Assembly: GCA_963847615.1 (NCBI GenBank)
Contig: CAWKAN010000019.1
Span: 186,001 to 250,000 of the forward strand
Source of the DNA: Palsa-883 sp963847615
GTDB taxonomy: Bacteria; Pseudomonadota; Alphaproteobacteria; Acetobacterales; Acetobacteraceae
DNA length: 64,000 bases
Direction: 5' to 3'
Under the pieces are notes generated by a model. It did no database searches. It had not been told where the DNA came from and saw nothing but the letters and a program-made list of their open reading frames with translations. This document shows, piece after piece, positions 63,408-64,000 of the stretch. Every line of letters begins with the position of its first letter. Position 1 is the first letter of the stretch. The position numbers and the translations under genes were made by a program.

Positions 63408-64000
63408 TCACGGCTTGTCGGCTTGGATCGTCGTGTCTTTGGGCGTGACCTTCTCCCCCGGGATCGCGTGCTGCAGGCCGGCGACCACCACCTGATCCGC
63501 CGGCTGCAGGCCGGACTCGACCACAAGCAGCGCGCCGACCTGCGCGCCGACGGTCACGCTGCGCTGCTCGATCGTGTTGTCCTTGCCCAGCACCAGCAGG
63601 TAGCGCCCGCCCTGGTCGGTGCCCAGCACCCGGTTCGGCACCAGCAGCGACAGCCGCGTCCCGTGCGCCAGCGGAATGCGCACGCGCACGAACATGCCGG
63701 GCAGCAGCACGCGGTCGGGGTTCGCCAGCACGGCGCGCGCGAACAGCGTGCCGGTCGCCGGGTCGAGCGTCGGCGAGGTGTAGTTCATCACGCCCGCGTG
63801 CGGATATCCCGGCTCGGTCATCAGGCCGATCTCGACCGGGACCTTCGCCAGGTCCACGTCCTTCAGCCCGCCCGCGCGCATCGCCGTCTTGATGCGCAGC
63901 ACGTCCTGCTCGCTGACGTTGAAGGTCACGTAGATCGGATCGAGCTGCACAATGCTGGCGAGCTTGGTGGGCCCGGTCACCCCCACCAGCGCGCCGACCG
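63408..64000 (-). CDS. RND efflux periplasmic adaptor (AcrA/MexA-like), C-terminal part
   Basis: About 197 residues are visible; the gene continues beyond the right edge. VGVTGPTKLASIVQLDPIYV, TFNVSEQDVLRIK and VMNYTSPTLDPATGTLFARA are the beta-barrel region of membrane-fusion proteins; LLPGMFVRVRI and the C-terminal membrane-proximal domain (QRSVTVGAQVGALLVVESGL) follow. It connects the inner-membrane RND pump to an outer-membrane channel. The stop is 13 bp before the permease start, so the two genes form an operon with the adaptor first. Confidence 0.9.
   Translation of the reverse strand, partial: VGALVGVTGPTKLASIVQLDPIYVTFNVSEQDVLRIKTAMRAGGLKDVDLAKVPVEIGLMTEPGYPHAGVMNYTSPTLDPATGTLFARAVLANPDRVLLPGMFVRVRIPLAHGTRLSLLVPNRVLGTDQGGRYLLVLGKDNTIEQRSVTVGAQVGALLVVESGLQPADQVVVAGLQHAIPGEKVTPKDTTIQADKP

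Overview
The window is uniformly GC-rich chromosomal DNA with dense, short-spaced genes. The combination of ftsE-ftsX next to a YdcF-family gene, a class II DAHP synthase, a likely second glutamyl-tRNA synthetase and several acyl-CoA/thiolase-type genes suggests an alphaproteobacterium, most likely from the Acetobacteraceae (Rhodospirillales). That assignment is inference from gene content and base composition; there is no rRNA or tRNA gene in view to confirm it.

Layout. 1-2.5 kb: cell-division ABC pair ftsE-ftsX with a YdcF-family gene (cut by the left edge) and a divergent zinc-ribbon membrane protein. 2.8-9.5 kb: three tandem MmgE/PrpD-family genes (the first frameshifted) followed by a cytoplasmic BisC-like molybdoenzyme. 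9.9-12.7 kb: a small membrane protein, a phytanoyl-CoA-dioxygenase remnant, an old-yellow-enzyme-type reductase and a Rieske protein. 12.9-17.2 kb: a complete branched-chain-amino-acid-type ABC importer (SBP, two permeases, two ATPases). 18-21.5 kb: glutathione transferase, two-subunit CoA transferase, an alpha/beta hydrolase without the usual nucleophile, rhodanese. 21.6-27.7 kb: trmJ-cysS, a divergent NRAMP-like transporter, a TauD-type dioxygenase, gltX. 28.4-31.9 kb: an apparent operon of class II DAHP synthase (frameshifted near its start), nicotinate phosphoribosyltransferase and pfkB. 32.2-33.2 kb: eight exact-period 129-bp tandem repeats. 33.7-42.2 kb: cation transporter, methyltransferase, TM2 protein, amine oxidase, solute-binding protein, DUF35/thiolase pair, cytochrome P450. 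42.3-44.0 kb: a lower-GC islet with a consensus-like promoter, two tiny ORFs, an unrecognised protein with an Mrr-N-like tail and a convergent adenine methyltransferase. 44.3-58.7 kb: mostly housekeeping and lipid/CoA metabolism, plus a REP-associated transposase bracketed by its REPs. 58.7-60.2 kb: a graveyard of small repeats around a dead GxxExxY gene. 60.2-64 kb: RND efflux pump (permease frameshifted) and the C-terminal part of its adaptor.

What stands out is the intergenic DNA. Four copies of a roughly 290-330 bp element occur at 2.5, 28.2, 46.5 and 54.3 kb. Each has at its centre a 96-120 bp palindrome, perfect or nearly perfect, whose tip sequence differs between copies while self-complementarity is kept, and at least three copies are bounded by host-specific inverted repeats. 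Other foldback or REP-type elements occur at 33.5, 35.6, 45.5, 47.4, 52.3, 58.8, 59.2 and 59.8 kb. Three otherwise full-length genes (PrpD-like, DAHP synthase, RND permease) each carry a single extra base, so either sequence errors or recent gene loss should be considered before calling them dead.
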